Assembly: GCA_964036155.1 (NCBI GenBank)
Contig: OZ038422.1
Coordinates: 18,003,201-18,067,200, forward strand
DNA length: 64,000 nt
Reading direction: 5' to 3'
DNA from: Diploscapter coronatus
Taxonomy: Eukaryota > Nematoda > Chromadorea > Rhabditida > Rhabditidae
Shown: positions 22,696 through 35,009 of the stretch, one piece after another
Numbering within the stretch: position 1 is the first letter of the stretch
Layout of the letters: the number at the start of each line of letters is the position of its first letter
Notes under the pieces: generated by a model
Database searches by the model: none
The model's input: only the letters and a program-made list of their open reading frames with translations
Told to the model about the DNA's origin: nothing
Made by a program: the position numbers and the translations under genes

Positions 22696-24026
22696 CTGAA
22701 TATAATTTTTGTTGAATAGATCTTGAAAGAATTGCCTCTTATCACAGATGTGAATTTGACCATTTATGGTCAGTCGAATAGGATATTGGTGGACGATTAG
22801 ATGAGCCGATCATCCATTCTGTGCTCGGCCTGCCTCCCTGTCTGCTTGGTTGATGGCCGATTGATTAGGTGCGAAGAAGCAATTGTCAATTGCCCTACAC
22901 AAAGCACTTATTTCTAATGAGAAGCGAAAAAATACTCAACGACTAACAATTTCAAAGCAAGAAACTGAAAAACGTAGGAGTGGGTTTAGTAGCGGAAGGG
23001 GGAAGAGAAATGAGGGGATGAAAGGGAGAAGAAGCAGATGGAAGACAATCAATCACAGAGCACGAAATGGAAGGGAAATGAAATGCATTTGGAGAGAAGG
23101 AATAGATGAATTGGCCTAGAAAGGGAAAAGTATTGGGCAAATAATATTTGGAAAAGCAAAATTGATTGACTATAAAGGCCATTTGAATATTTTTGAATGG
23201 CTGAATGATCGAATGATGAATGGCAGATCGTTGAGATGAAAGAACAACTGTCTGCGCTTGTCTATGTTGTTGTTATGTGTAAATGAATACACATTACAAA
23301 TAGCCTCTGGCAGCTGCAAAAACGCGGCTATTCACAGGTCAAATGAAAAAGATAGCATCGCAAAAATACAGCTAAAGCTAGTGCACGCACAGATAAGAGC
23401 ATCTCAGCGCATAATGAGAAAAAAGGAGAACATCCCTTGAAAATGATTGTTTTGAAAATCAAAAACGAAATATTAGCATGACCAATTCATCTTGACATTT
23501 ATGATACCACAATGATTGACGAATGAAAATGAAATTATTCGCTTGCAAAACTACGACAAAGTATAGCATCGCATAGGAATAGTATTATGGTATAATATTT
23601 GGCGTTTTCCGTTTATCTGATCATGCTAAGCCGATACGAATAAAAATCATTGCATCTGGCGAACTTCGAATAATAACAATTATTCAAGTTTTATATAATT
23701 AGCTTATCGCATGCGTGTGTGAATGAGACCTAATAAATATCAAATATTGTTTCAAACTTATATTCATCACAACTATTCGTGTTAATTTAGTATACAATTT
23801 AAAGTTTTAGTGAATGCATCATAATATCACAGCAATGAAACAACTGGTCAGTAAACGTCTGCTATCTCGTTGCTGAGGTATGGCATCAATTTTCATTTTT
23901 TTTTTTTTTAAATTTCGTATGCAATATGAATTTTAAAGAATGATTTATTTTTATTATTGAGCAAAGGTATAATTCTAGCGAAAGCTAATCTCTTCAAATG
24001 ATAGTTACACAAGTTTATCTTTATCA
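22696..24026. other. Intergenic between two minus-strand genes
   Basis: Upstream of the sulfotransferase; 22.95-23.1 kb is strongly purine-rich on plus (pyrimidine-rich in the sulfotransferase sense). No exon supported. Confidence 0.5.
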
Positions 24027-24838
<812 letters not shown>

Positions 24839-25990
24839 TTTACTGAAATTAATCAATTTTCTTGAGGAAAATATTTGGAACTTAAATTATTGAAACTTCG
24901 AAGGCAAATAATGAAGTGTTTGTTTGTTAAGTTGAAAGCTAGAAGATGCCAATCAATAGATGGAGGTGAATTGATTGACTTGAAAGGGAGAGAAAGGCAG
25001 AGAACGCTAAACTGCTTTACACGAAATGCATGAATAAAATGCTAGGCAATGTGATAGAAAATACAAAATAGATACTTAGTCAAGAACCGGATGGCAGTGA
25101 AAACAGAAACAGAAATAGGAGAATTGGACGGAGGGAAATAGACTGAGACTAGGGAGAGAGAACGATTGATGCACCACATTCAGCAGTGTGTATGGCTAGT
25201 CCGTTGCATGAGAATATGCATGGCAATTCTGCTATGCAAATGATTGTAGCCTGTGGTCATAGGCCCACTTCTCTTATCTTGTATCCTAACATCCATCTCT
25301 AAATGTTCGCTCTGCTCCACTTGTAATCGTTTCAAACATCGTCGAGTCCAAATATTTCTTTGAATTTGCGAATCGAAAGAAAGCATTCTCTACAATTCGA
25401 GTTACTTTCTAGAAACACACAGAGACGCGTAACATGACATGACTATTTCTGCGCAATTAGGTGCTGAATTAAAGGAACCTTGACAATTTGTCGAAATAGC
25501 ATATGGTGTTGAGAGGGATGAGATCGAGAAAAACGGCAAATGAAAGAGTAAAAGAATGAAGGAGACGACAGGTTGCATCTGCGCATCTGCATCAGAGGCA
25601 ATATTGAGGTGTTTACCTTGAGTCTTCATTCACATTTGGAGTTGACCCTCAGGTGGGCGTGATCAATTGCAGACACATCATCGATTCAGTTCAGTTCAGT
25701 TCGACTCGAATTCAAAATCTGCAATAACTGTTTACCTTTCGTTCTGCACTCTAGCAATGGCATTTTTGACTCGATCGCCCTCTTCTTTCTCTTCTTCCCT
25801 TTTCCTACCCTTCACCATTCTGCTAACAATGTCCTTGTATCGATTTCTACGGTGCTGTATTAGTGTTGAATGAATCGTATTCGCCATTTATTGCAGTCTC
25901 TTCCTCACTTGGATCATTGCCTCTCCCGTCCTTTCGTCCCTTTTCCTTTTTGCATTGGTCATCATCTTCAAAATACCTCCAAACTTTCAG
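24839..25990. other. Divergent intergenic region
   Basis: Lies between METTL26 (minus) and the Ly-6 gene (plus). Purine-rich on plus at 24.95-25.15 kb, pyrimidine-rich on plus at 25.74-25.98 kb, so each gene has a pyrimidine-rich upstream flank on its own sense strand. It ends with the TTTCAG acceptor at the Ly-6 start. No exon supported. Confidence 0.5.
25983..25990 (+). promoter_or_regulatory. Candidate spliced-leader acceptor
   Basis: ACTTTCAG directly abuts the ATG at 25991 after a long pyrimidine-rich stretch and with no upstream exon, the usual form of a trans-splice site. Confidence 0.55.
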
Positions 25991-27997
25991 ATGCAATCAG
26001 AAATATGGTTATTACTTCTCGAATTACTAATTTTAATTCGGCTGACAGTTAGTTGGAGCGAACTCGATGAACAGAGAAGAATTGATTCTGTAAGATTTTT
26101 CGGAAAACATTTTGAAGAATCATTCTGGGCTTTGTAGATAATTCAATCCGAACGACAGCAATTTGAGATGGAAATGAGACGCCAAGATTCAGTAAGGGGA
26201 AAGAGTCGGGGAAGCTGGCAGAATGACGAGAAGTCTGGGATGGCGATGGGATTGGGATATTATGGAGATAGGGATAGAAGCATATCTGGCAATAGCAGAA
26301 GACCTGTGGTTACGGATTTCGAGAAATTCGAGCATAGAAGTGGTAAATCATTTGTTGCAATTTTTACTTCATTAGTTTTTTTTCTTTAGATGCTCTCAAA
26401 TCAGATGACAATTTTTGGTGTTATCATTGCGCTTCGCAAATTAGCAAAGTTTCTCCTGAAATGAGGACAGCGATTCGAAAATTCATGGATTTGCGTAGAG
26501 GCAGTTATGAACCTGGTAAGTTATTTAAAATTTTTGTATATAACAATCGATATTTTTGTTTTCACCACGATTTAGCGGTAGCGAACATGCATTTTATGGT
26601 TGAGTTATTCTTCACCTTTTACTTACCTGTTTCTCCTTCTCTATCCCCATGCTCTCTCATCTAGTAGCGTTGATCTAATCTGACAGTACAGCAAGATCTG
26701 TCATTATCTTCTCCCACTGAATAGAATCTATGAATATTGATACCTTTCTGCAATATTTTGTATAGATTCTGCCACGAGAGACTACACATGAGGGGGTAAT
26801 AATAACGGGGGATAATTTGAATATCTCGAACTAGAATTTTATATACAAACTCGAAATACTCAATCTGATGGCGAAATATTATAGAATTTTTAAACGTCAG
26901 ATATAAATGAGAATAAGCTGTTGAGAATTTTAGAATAAGATTTATCGCGAGATCGTTATGATTAGAAGTTACTGATTGTTAACAAAATTCAAACCGTATT
27001 CTCATAATCGGGGAATATCCCTTTAAATTTCTGAAGTCAGAATTTGCCCAGAACTCGTCGAGTTTTGAAAATCAAATAAAATACATTTCGCTTTTGATTA
27101 CGATAAACCTAAATTTACGATGCAAAACCACTTTATATTTTGTAGATTGTGACAGACTATTCTGACTCTATATCATATGCCTGACTCTTCTAATTGATCA
27201 TTGCGACATTTTATTCAAATCTTGAAGTCGAGTTGTTTCGTAACTGTTCTCCTACTTTCACAAAAGCGAAATACTAATAGCCCAATAATATAGCTCAAAA
27301 ATATTCAAAAATTCACAAAAATATCCAAATATTATAATTGCATTATGACTAAGTAACACCTTAAACTTGGATAATTAACTTTTTGAACATATAATGAATA
27401 TGTAAAATAGTCAATAATAAAATGAGGGATGTCAAAAAATTGCCGAAATCTAAACGCATTAATAATTTGGAAAATGAATTAAATATTAAATTTAATATCG
27501 CTTATATGATTTTCATGATGTTAAAACATATTGATTGGTGTACATAAAATTGAAAGAAATCGAAAATTAAACATTTTGAAATTGATTAGGTACTCGAAAC
27601 TTCGAGACACGAATAATCTTTGCAGATGTTGTGACATCGGAATGTGTGAATCCTCGGAACATGTCTCGCCTTCCCAAGCAGAGCTGCAAACACTCGATCT
27701 GCGAGACAATTGCCTTTGTCGACCACAATGAAGGAGCATCCTTCGTGCTGAGAGGATGCGCCGAGAATTTCGGGGCCATCAACCTTGTGCAAATGAAGAA
27801 CCAACCGAATATCCACTGCAAACGGTACATATTATACCTAGCAATAACTAAAATATTTTAGGTTACATGAAAATATCGACGCGACCGAATGTATCTGTAA
27901 GGAAAAACATTACTGTCGAGCACAAAAATCGTCATTAAATTATTCGTACGCAGTAGTCATTTTATTCTCATTATTGTTTATCGTGTTACATTTCTAA
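25991..27997 (+). CDS. ODR-2/HOT-like Ly-6 family GPI-anchored protein
   Basis: Five exons (25991-26089, 26138-26342, 26390-26515, 27590-27824, 27862-27997) give 266 residues. Signal peptide MQSEIWLLLLELLILIRLTV; then a charged Arg/Gly/Ser linker (about 34-100). A Cys-rich Ly-6/three-finger domain follows, starting at CYHCAS and including SECVNPRN, CKHSICETIAF, FVLRGCAENFG and ECICKEKHYC. The C-terminus is a short hydrophobic tail (VVILFSLLFIVLHF) fitting a GPI-attachment signal. ODR-2 and its homologues act at neuronal surfaces in nematodes (odour response in C. elegans). The assignment to that subfamily is by Cys pattern and motif feel, not a search. Intron 3 is unusually long (1074 nt) and holds no recognised gene. 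Confidence 0.8.
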
Positions 27998-29121
27998 TCA
28001 TCTTTACTTTTAAATCAACTATAATTCACTTAATATTGTTATCAAATGTCAAGTGATTATTTTCAAAAGTTCAGCCTTTCAAACATTCCACTGCTCTAAT
28101 TATATTACAGGTCGCATTTTAATCGATAAGATTCGTTTTGATTACTTATCTAACTCAGATCATTATTTACCTCATTGCTATGCCCTTTGTATTTGTTTTG
28201 TTTTTATGCATCTCATCTGTAATCGTTTATACTTGAACTCTTCGTCATCTATCCTCTCTGATCTCTATTCTCATCTAACTCCTTTAGCTTACAATTAGAT
28301 CCTCCTCTTCTTTCTTGTTGATTTCCTCCAATTATCACCCAATCCATCAGATCATCCAATTACGACCCGGTTTGCTTCCTCTTCCTCTTCATGTTCATTT
28401 CTTCTTGTTTTGTCATTTCGAATTTCCGTTCATTTCAATTGATGTGATTAATTTCTACGTGTATGTGCATTGCCAGTAGAATCGCATAAAAGGTTTTATT
28501 TTCTAAATTAGCGAAGAGATGTGAATAGTTGTCATCTCCAATAAAAACAGCAACAGAATCGATATGATAATGGTGAAATTGTCGTAGTTTATTGTGGAAT
28601 CGTAGTTTTTCTTACTCTCTTCTAAATGGTTGCTTATTTGAGGTTCAAGTGTCATTGGCAGTTTATTTCGAGCTACATGCCCTTGCCATGTGTGAATCAT
28701 CTCTGCATTGCTCACAGTCCTCTTTTTCTTCCCTTCTTCACTCTGCTGCAATCTTTCATTCTTCAATCTCTCATTGTCAGTCTTTCCTCCCTTCCCCTCC
28801 AAAATGTGTCGTGTCTTTTCGCACCGCAGTCCCCATTCCCGTCTCTGTCTCTGTCCAGGCCGGACCCTGCGTCTGTATCGCTTCGCCATTCCTTCTCCTT
28901 CCCCCTTTCCCTTGCAGTCACTCTTTTTCTCCTCTTCTTCTTCTTTTCTTCTTCTTCTTCTTCTTCTTCTTTGCTTTCCCCTGTCCAATTGATAGTCGAT
29001 TTCTCTCCCTTCCCTTCATTATGTCAACCGTCCATTTATTGCCCAACCTATCATTTCAGTGTCAGTAACTTTGTCCACCATCCATCCCGACCAATCCCGC
29101 ATTTAGCATTCTAACCTGAGA
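27998..29121. other. Intergenic, pyrimidine-rich upstream of the calpain gene
   Basis: 28.70-29.05 kb is dominated by C and T on plus and includes a TTC microsatellite. Long open frames on both strands here are low-complexity artefacts. Confidence 0.5.
28930..28972. repeat. TTC microsatellite
   Basis: Runs of CTT/TTC triplets over about 40 bp inside the pyrimidine-rich block before the calpain gene. Confidence 0.85.
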
Positions 29122-32100
29122 ATGCGAGTTCGTCGATTCGGCGATCAGGACTACGACAAATTGAAAAAGTTGGTTTGTTTATGTTTTCTGATTTTATCGA
29201 TTATTGTTGAAAACTAGTAAAAATTAGATTCGTACGATAGATCGCAAATTGTTATTGGCAGTTGGAAAATGCTAACTAATTTAATAAAGTCAAATTTCGT
29301 TTCTATTAGTTGACCTCTAAACTTTCCGCCTGAACAATGCCATTTACTACCAATTTCGAGTGAAATGCATTCATTCAAGTTAAATGTCTCGGTGAAATCT
29401 AGTGCTATTTTACAGTTCAATTTGACGGAAAGTGCATCGAGTGAAACGAGGCAAATTGGAGTCATAAATTTGTCATACGCACTAATTGCCATCCCGAATT
29501 ATAGGAGCTGTGCCAAGAGCGGTCATTTATTCGTGGATACATTATTTTCGCCCACAAATGCATCTCTATTCCTCGAACAAGGACGAAGTTCGGATATCGT
29601 TTGGAAGAGACCAGCTGTAGGTTTTTTTTTTCTATTTTTAAAATTTTTGATCTCCCATATTTCTGTTTATTTATTCGCTAATTACTTGGCTATCGGTTGA
29701 TTGATTGCATTGTTCTGATCACATAAACTATCTGCAGGTTTCTGCAGAAAACAGGCAAAAAATGAGGCAGATCGAGAATTTGCTGCAAGAAAAGAAGGAG
29801 AGAAGTGAAAGTATGAAAAGGGGATGATGCAAAGAAGGAGTTCGGCAAACAGCAAGCAAATCTGTTGATCGAATGCGGAGCTGCTGAATTGCAAGAGTGA
29901 ACAGACCATGGAAGGGAAGCTCACAGAGTTTGGCCATTAGAAATGTGACGCAACCATTTCGCGTATTTTGACTAATGCAAAGATGAACGAGTTCTGAGGA
30001 TAAGACCTAATTTTGTAGATCAATCTCTAAATCAAACTACCATTGTAAATTGCAAATTGTATCGTTGAAATTTTATTTTTACAAAGTAACAACTTTATCA
30101 ATTATTGAAGCAATCAGATAATCGTATAAATGCAGGAATTGCACGAGAATCCTCACTTATTTGTGGAAGGCGCCAGTCCGAATGATGTAACTCAAGGCAC
30201 TCTTGGAAACTGCTGGTTCGTTTCTGCTTGCAGTGCTCTTACTCACAATAGTTCACTTCTAGACAAGGTAAATTGTAGATTTCGTAAAAATAGAACCATC
30301 TATTGTTTCAAACTATTTGCACATACAGTCAAAGTCTTGGCGCTTTTTTCTTGAACTAACTTTATTTCTTTCGAAAAGTTACTTCTAGCGAAGCAGTTTT
30401 CACTCCGTAACTTATTTAGATGTCAAATTTATGCTAACTTATACAAAATATGATAGCTTTAGTTTTATTAATCTTGTATTCACCGATTGTTAAATATAAT
30501 TATATTTTAAATAGTATAAATATCAATTCCAGGTGATTCCTGATGCTGAAAAACAAGAATGGAGTACCAAGAATATTTATGCGGGTATTTTCCGATTCCG
30601 ATTTTGGAGATTTGGTGAATGGGTTGAGTTGGTTGTCGATGACTTACTTCCTACAAGGTCAGCTCTTTTCTCGAAATGAGTTGTTCTTTCCTATTTATTT
30701 ATTTTGTCTTTGTTAATTAGAATGCAGTAAAACTCGGTGATATTTTCCTTACATATTCAATCTCAGGAAGTTTCTATATGACGACCCCTTTTCTACTAAA
30801 TGACGGACTTTTTCTTCCCTTTTCAAATGCTATTTCTTTTTACAGATTTTCGAAAGAAGTAGCATTTGGAAAGGAAAGAAAAAGTCTGTCATTTAGTAGG
30901 AAGGAAGTCATCATTTAGTAATAAACGAGTCGTCATATAGCTATTGCCTCAGTCTCATGTATGTGAGATTCTAAAATGAAATTATTCATTATTCTCAACA
31001 TTTGTAGCAAGATATTGAATACTCATACGGAAAATTTCAAGTTCAAAATCTGTTTCTTGTGTTCTGTTTTAGTGAATTTTATTCTTAGAAATGGTAAACT
31101 ACTATTCGCTCGCTCAAAGACTGAAAACGAATTCTGGAGTGCTCTGTTGGAGAAGGCATTTGCTAAGTACCTTCATCCTTGCCATTTACGATGCCTCAAT
31201 TGGTGATTTCAGACTTTATGGCTGCTACGAGAATTTAGTCGGAGGTCATTTGAGCGATGCCTTGCAAGACGTGTCTGGTGGGGTTGCTGAGACTATTAGT
31301 GTCGGAAAATTCCTCAAGAATGTAAGGAGAAAGTAAACGCCTTTTATTTATTCATCCTTCTTCAGGACTATAATGATTCATCCTGTAATTTGTTCAACAA
31401 TTTGAGAACAGCCTTTGATTCCCAAGCTCTGATTGTGGCTGCTATTGCTGTAAGAAGCTCACATTCGATGATTGCATATTATTCTTAGTGTTCAGGCTCG
31501 AACGAAAGAGGAAATCGAGCAGACATTGGATTGCGGACTCGTCAAGGGACATGCCTATGCAGTGACTGCTGTGAAGATCGTCGAACTCGAATCAAGCAAC
31601 CGAATCGCGACTATTTCGTAAGAAATTTTCCAATTTTTATTTATCATTTTATAGGACTTCTTGTTTCTTCGTATTTTCATTTACACTGTCTGTCAAAAAA
31701 AATTCAGATACCTAACTATTTTGAATATCACCTACTATCGCTATATGCCAATCAGCCTGAAGTTTCTGAGCATATTCTAACAGTTTTCATTTATCATAAA
31801 TGAAGATAGGTTCGGATAAATTTGATTGGCTTTGTAAACATAGTAGCCAATATTCCGGACAAATAGACATTCGCATTCCTTTTGGCCGTTACTAACTTAC
31901 CTCAATTTACTATATGTAAATTTCTAATAATTTACGATGATCATCGGATTTTTATTAGAGCAAATTGTTATTTCAGTAGTCACATCCTTGGCAATTCTCG
32001 AAAGCAGAAACTAATTCGGCTGCAGAACCCTTGGGGGGAGAAGGAGTGGAATGGACCGTATTCTGACAACAGCAGGGAATGGGATTTCGTCTCTGACAAG

Positions 32101-33962
32101 CAGAAAAAGGACCTGGGAATTACTGTCGACGAGGATGGAGAATTCTGGTATATCTCTATATCAATGATTAAAGTTATATTATTTTTTGTCATATTTGACA
32201 TTATTAGGATGCCATGGGAAAGTTTCGTGCAATACTTTACCGACATTTCGATGTGCCAACTGTTTAACACAAGTGTATTCTCATTGTCCAAAAGGTGAAC
32301 TATTTATCGACGTTCTTTATTACGATTATTTTCCGCCTCAGATATAATGAGCAAATATTCTTCGATGAATGGAGCAATCATGGGGCGAAGAGTGGAGCTC
32401 CGAAGGACAGGGCTGGGGGATGCTATAATTTCGCTGCCACGTTCTGTAGCAATCCACAGGTAACTTTATTAGTGTTGTTCTAAAATCATCTTTGTCTCTC
32501 ATTGAATTTTGAACCGTGCAAGTTTTCAGTACATGTTTGATGTAGACACACCGAACACGGATATAATGTTCGCGTTAACACAGAAGGATATGAACGAGGG
32601 ACAAAAGAGAAGGGATCCTTACATCACAATTGGACTTCACCTAATGAAGGTGGAGGCTAACAGGAAACATCGCGTACATCAAGTACGTAATATTCACCTT
32701 ATTAAAAGATTATTTAATTCCACTTCTCTTCTTGTAGATAGACTAAAAGGAAAGAAAAGTTTTCTCAAGTAATTTGCTTTTTGAAGATCATGTTCAAGAC
32801 CAAATTGAAAAATAATATGATAATTTTTAATACCCCACTAAATATTTACTGATATGAGTTTCGTCTTGTCACAATCTATTCTCAGATAATGCGACTTCAT
32901 TTTATATTATGCAAGAGCATTTCTATGAGACTTTTCTCTTATCTCAATAATTAGATATGCGAGAGAGTTTGGGAAGTTTGTGCATATCACTCAAATTGAT
33001 ATGCAATTGTTATCGTCTTTCAGCCGATGCAGCAAATCGCTCTGTCCAATTATGCAACAGCCCGTTCCGTGTTCATGCACCTGCGCTCTCTCGATGTGGG
33101 CAGATACGTCCTGCTGCCGACCACATTCGCCCCCAAGGAACAAACCACTTATATGTTGAGAATATACACGCCACAGAAAGTCAAACTCGTCGAACTGACA
33201 AAGGTATATCGCTATGAGATACCAAGCGTACTATAATTATAGCCACATTTTTGTTCACCTTCCAGTTCAATTTAAAGCAAACAATAGCTATTTCATGTTT
33301 TTCTTTCCAGAATCTAGTCAAATTAAATCACAAAATAGCCTTTTCGTTAAAATTTTCGAAAAATATATCGTGTAATAATTTCACACTAAATAATTTTGTG
33401 TCTTTCATCAGTTCAGCTATGATTATAATCGACCACATACCTGAAATTTATTACTATGAATTATGACTTCAGCACGCACCAAATGCTCCACTATTTGGCT
33501 GTGCTTCGCCAACGAACATTTGCAGAGTAATTATTGAACGGGCTGCTATCGATGCCGTTACAAGTAATCAAACTTTTTCGATTTTTATTTAAATTATTTC
33601 CAATGATTTTAGACGAACAAATTTATTGCATATTACATTCCGAAGGCAAGAAATTTCGCACCACGAGTGTGCCTGTCGGAGCTCAGTGGGATGCACAATA
33701 TCTCTTCCATAAGTAAATTACTCAAGTTTCTTTCGAAAAGAATAGTTTGCCTTGAAGATCATCAAAACGGATACCATTTCGAGTGGAGATTTGGAAGAAC
33801 ACAAAACTGGCTCGGGATGAATTGCTGTGTGCAGCAGAGTTGACAGTGCTGATTGACAACGATAAGCGGCCTCTCGAATTGACTCTGCTCTCCCCACAAG
33901 GAGGCAGATCTGGAGTGCTCTATGTTAACGTCGCTGCTTACGACGATTCTATGTATTTGTAA
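29122..33962 (+). CDS. Calpain, TRA-3/CAPN5 type
   Basis: Sixteen exons give 637 residues, the size of CAPN5. Exons: 29122-29168, 29505-29616, 30136-30267, 30533-30657, 31089-31166, 31213-31321, 31366-31449, 31496-31617, 31977-32147, 32208-32294, 32342-32459, 32530-32682, 33024-33203, 33473-33563, 33613-33712, 33758-33962. The catalytic triad is intact: Cys79 in [13 protein letters not shown], His248 in [10 protein letters not shown], Asn287 in [13 protein letters not shown]2-like domain III follows ([28 protein letters not shown]). A C-terminal C2 domain ([31 protein letters not shown]) replaces EF hands, as in TRA-3. It is a Ca2+-regulated cysteine protease; in C. elegans TRA-3 acts in sex determination, and that role here is only inference. 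The first donor is GTTGGT and the last acceptor CTTGAAG. Confidence 0.95.
30766..30951. mobile_element. Nested inverted-repeat (MITE-like) element in a calpain intron
   Basis: Inner arms 30793-30840 and 30853-30899 are about 47 bp each and almost perfectly complementary (CTACTAAATGACGGAC against GTCTGTCATTTAGTAG), with a roughly 12-nt loop. Outer arms share CTATATGACGAC / GTCGTCATATAG. No coding content. Confidence 0.75.
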
Positions 33963-35009
33963 GTTAGTACAATCATGCAGATTATGTGGTAAACAAGTTT
34001 CAAATGATTATCATTTACATCTGAATTTTTTATGCACCCCAAAATTAAGGTTTTTGATAGAAGAAAAGCCAAATGTAATATTGATGCATATATCACAAAT
34101 ATTAAATCGGTTTGAGGTGCACAGTATTCAGTTGAATTCATATTTTTTCGACAAAGCATTGTCATATCCGATCTCACAATCAACCTTTCCTAAAATACTT
34201 TTCATTTAATTCCTAAACTTATTCTATACAACGTCTTTGTTATCACGTAAAATGAAATTCCCACAATCATATAATGCAGTTTTTTTTAGAAAAAATTAGG
34301 CATTTTTAGCGAAATAATTCTTCAGTTACCATCAAATATCGACATTATTTGTTGTTTATCGATAATTTGGAATAGCTTGATTAAAAATATCTAATTTTTT
34401 GATTTAAAAATTATGTTAGATCAAGCTAGACTAATTATCGATGTTCATTATTATTATTTTGAAAGAAAAATATGCGAAAACGGGCCCTTATTCAAAGTGG
34501 TATTATATTTTATTTGATGATGAAAAACTGTACACATTGCCTTCTGAATACGATTATGCCTTCAAAAATAGCTATTGGTCAGTGATAAGAAGATTTGACA
34601 AATTTTATTTATTTGAAGTTCATTTTGAAAAATAAATTTAAAGCAAGCATAAAATTTTACCCGTAATGTTTTGATTGATTGAAGAAAATAGTTGAATCTC
34701 GAAAATTTAATAATGATGAAATGAAGGAATATCCAGGAATATACTAATATTATCATAGTTCAAATGAAGACTAACTTCGTTTTAGTCTTCAATTCGCATG
34801 AAAAGTGTGATACGAGCTTATTTGATCTGAAGAATGAATGCGTAAAATAACCTATCTTTCACATACATAGAATAGTTTGGCAGTTCGTTTTCTGAAGGGA
34901 CATCATCGAGTTTGTTAGAAAGACACCGAATAATTTTCGTAGATAGACTATGATAAATCATTAAAATATCTTTAGAGTGATCCTATGAACAGACATAATA
35001 GACTTCAAA
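33963..35009. other. Intergenic between convergent calpain and stomatin genes
   Basis: AT-rich. An inverted repeat (TATCGATAATT...AGCTTGAT with its partner) spans about 34357-34442, and a small hairpin GAAGACTAA/TTTAGTCTTC lies near 34763-34788. A 65-codon frame at 34441-34635 is listed separately. Confidence 0.5.
34441..34635 (+). CDS. Possible small orphan protein or exon
   Basis: The ATG-started frame of 64 residues has a composition unlike the surrounding low-complexity frames (GPYSKWYYILFDDEKLYTLP, then SEYDYAFKNSYW). No family recognised and no splice partner found. It may be a relic exon or chance. Confidence 0.22.
   Translation: MFIIIILKEKYAKTGPYSKWYYILFDDEKLYTLPSEYDYAFKNSYWSVIRRFDKFYLFEVHFEK

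Noticed and set aside
28503..28988. 161-codon minus-strand frame rich in Arg/Glu/Lys
   Set aside because: It is the reverse complement of the TTC microsatellite and C/T-rich block; composition-driven, with no splice or family support.
29750..29826. Possible extra calpain exon ([18 protein letters not shown])
   Set aside because: Inserting it would split [14 protein letters not shown], which aligns without a gap to CAPN5; it lies in intron 2.
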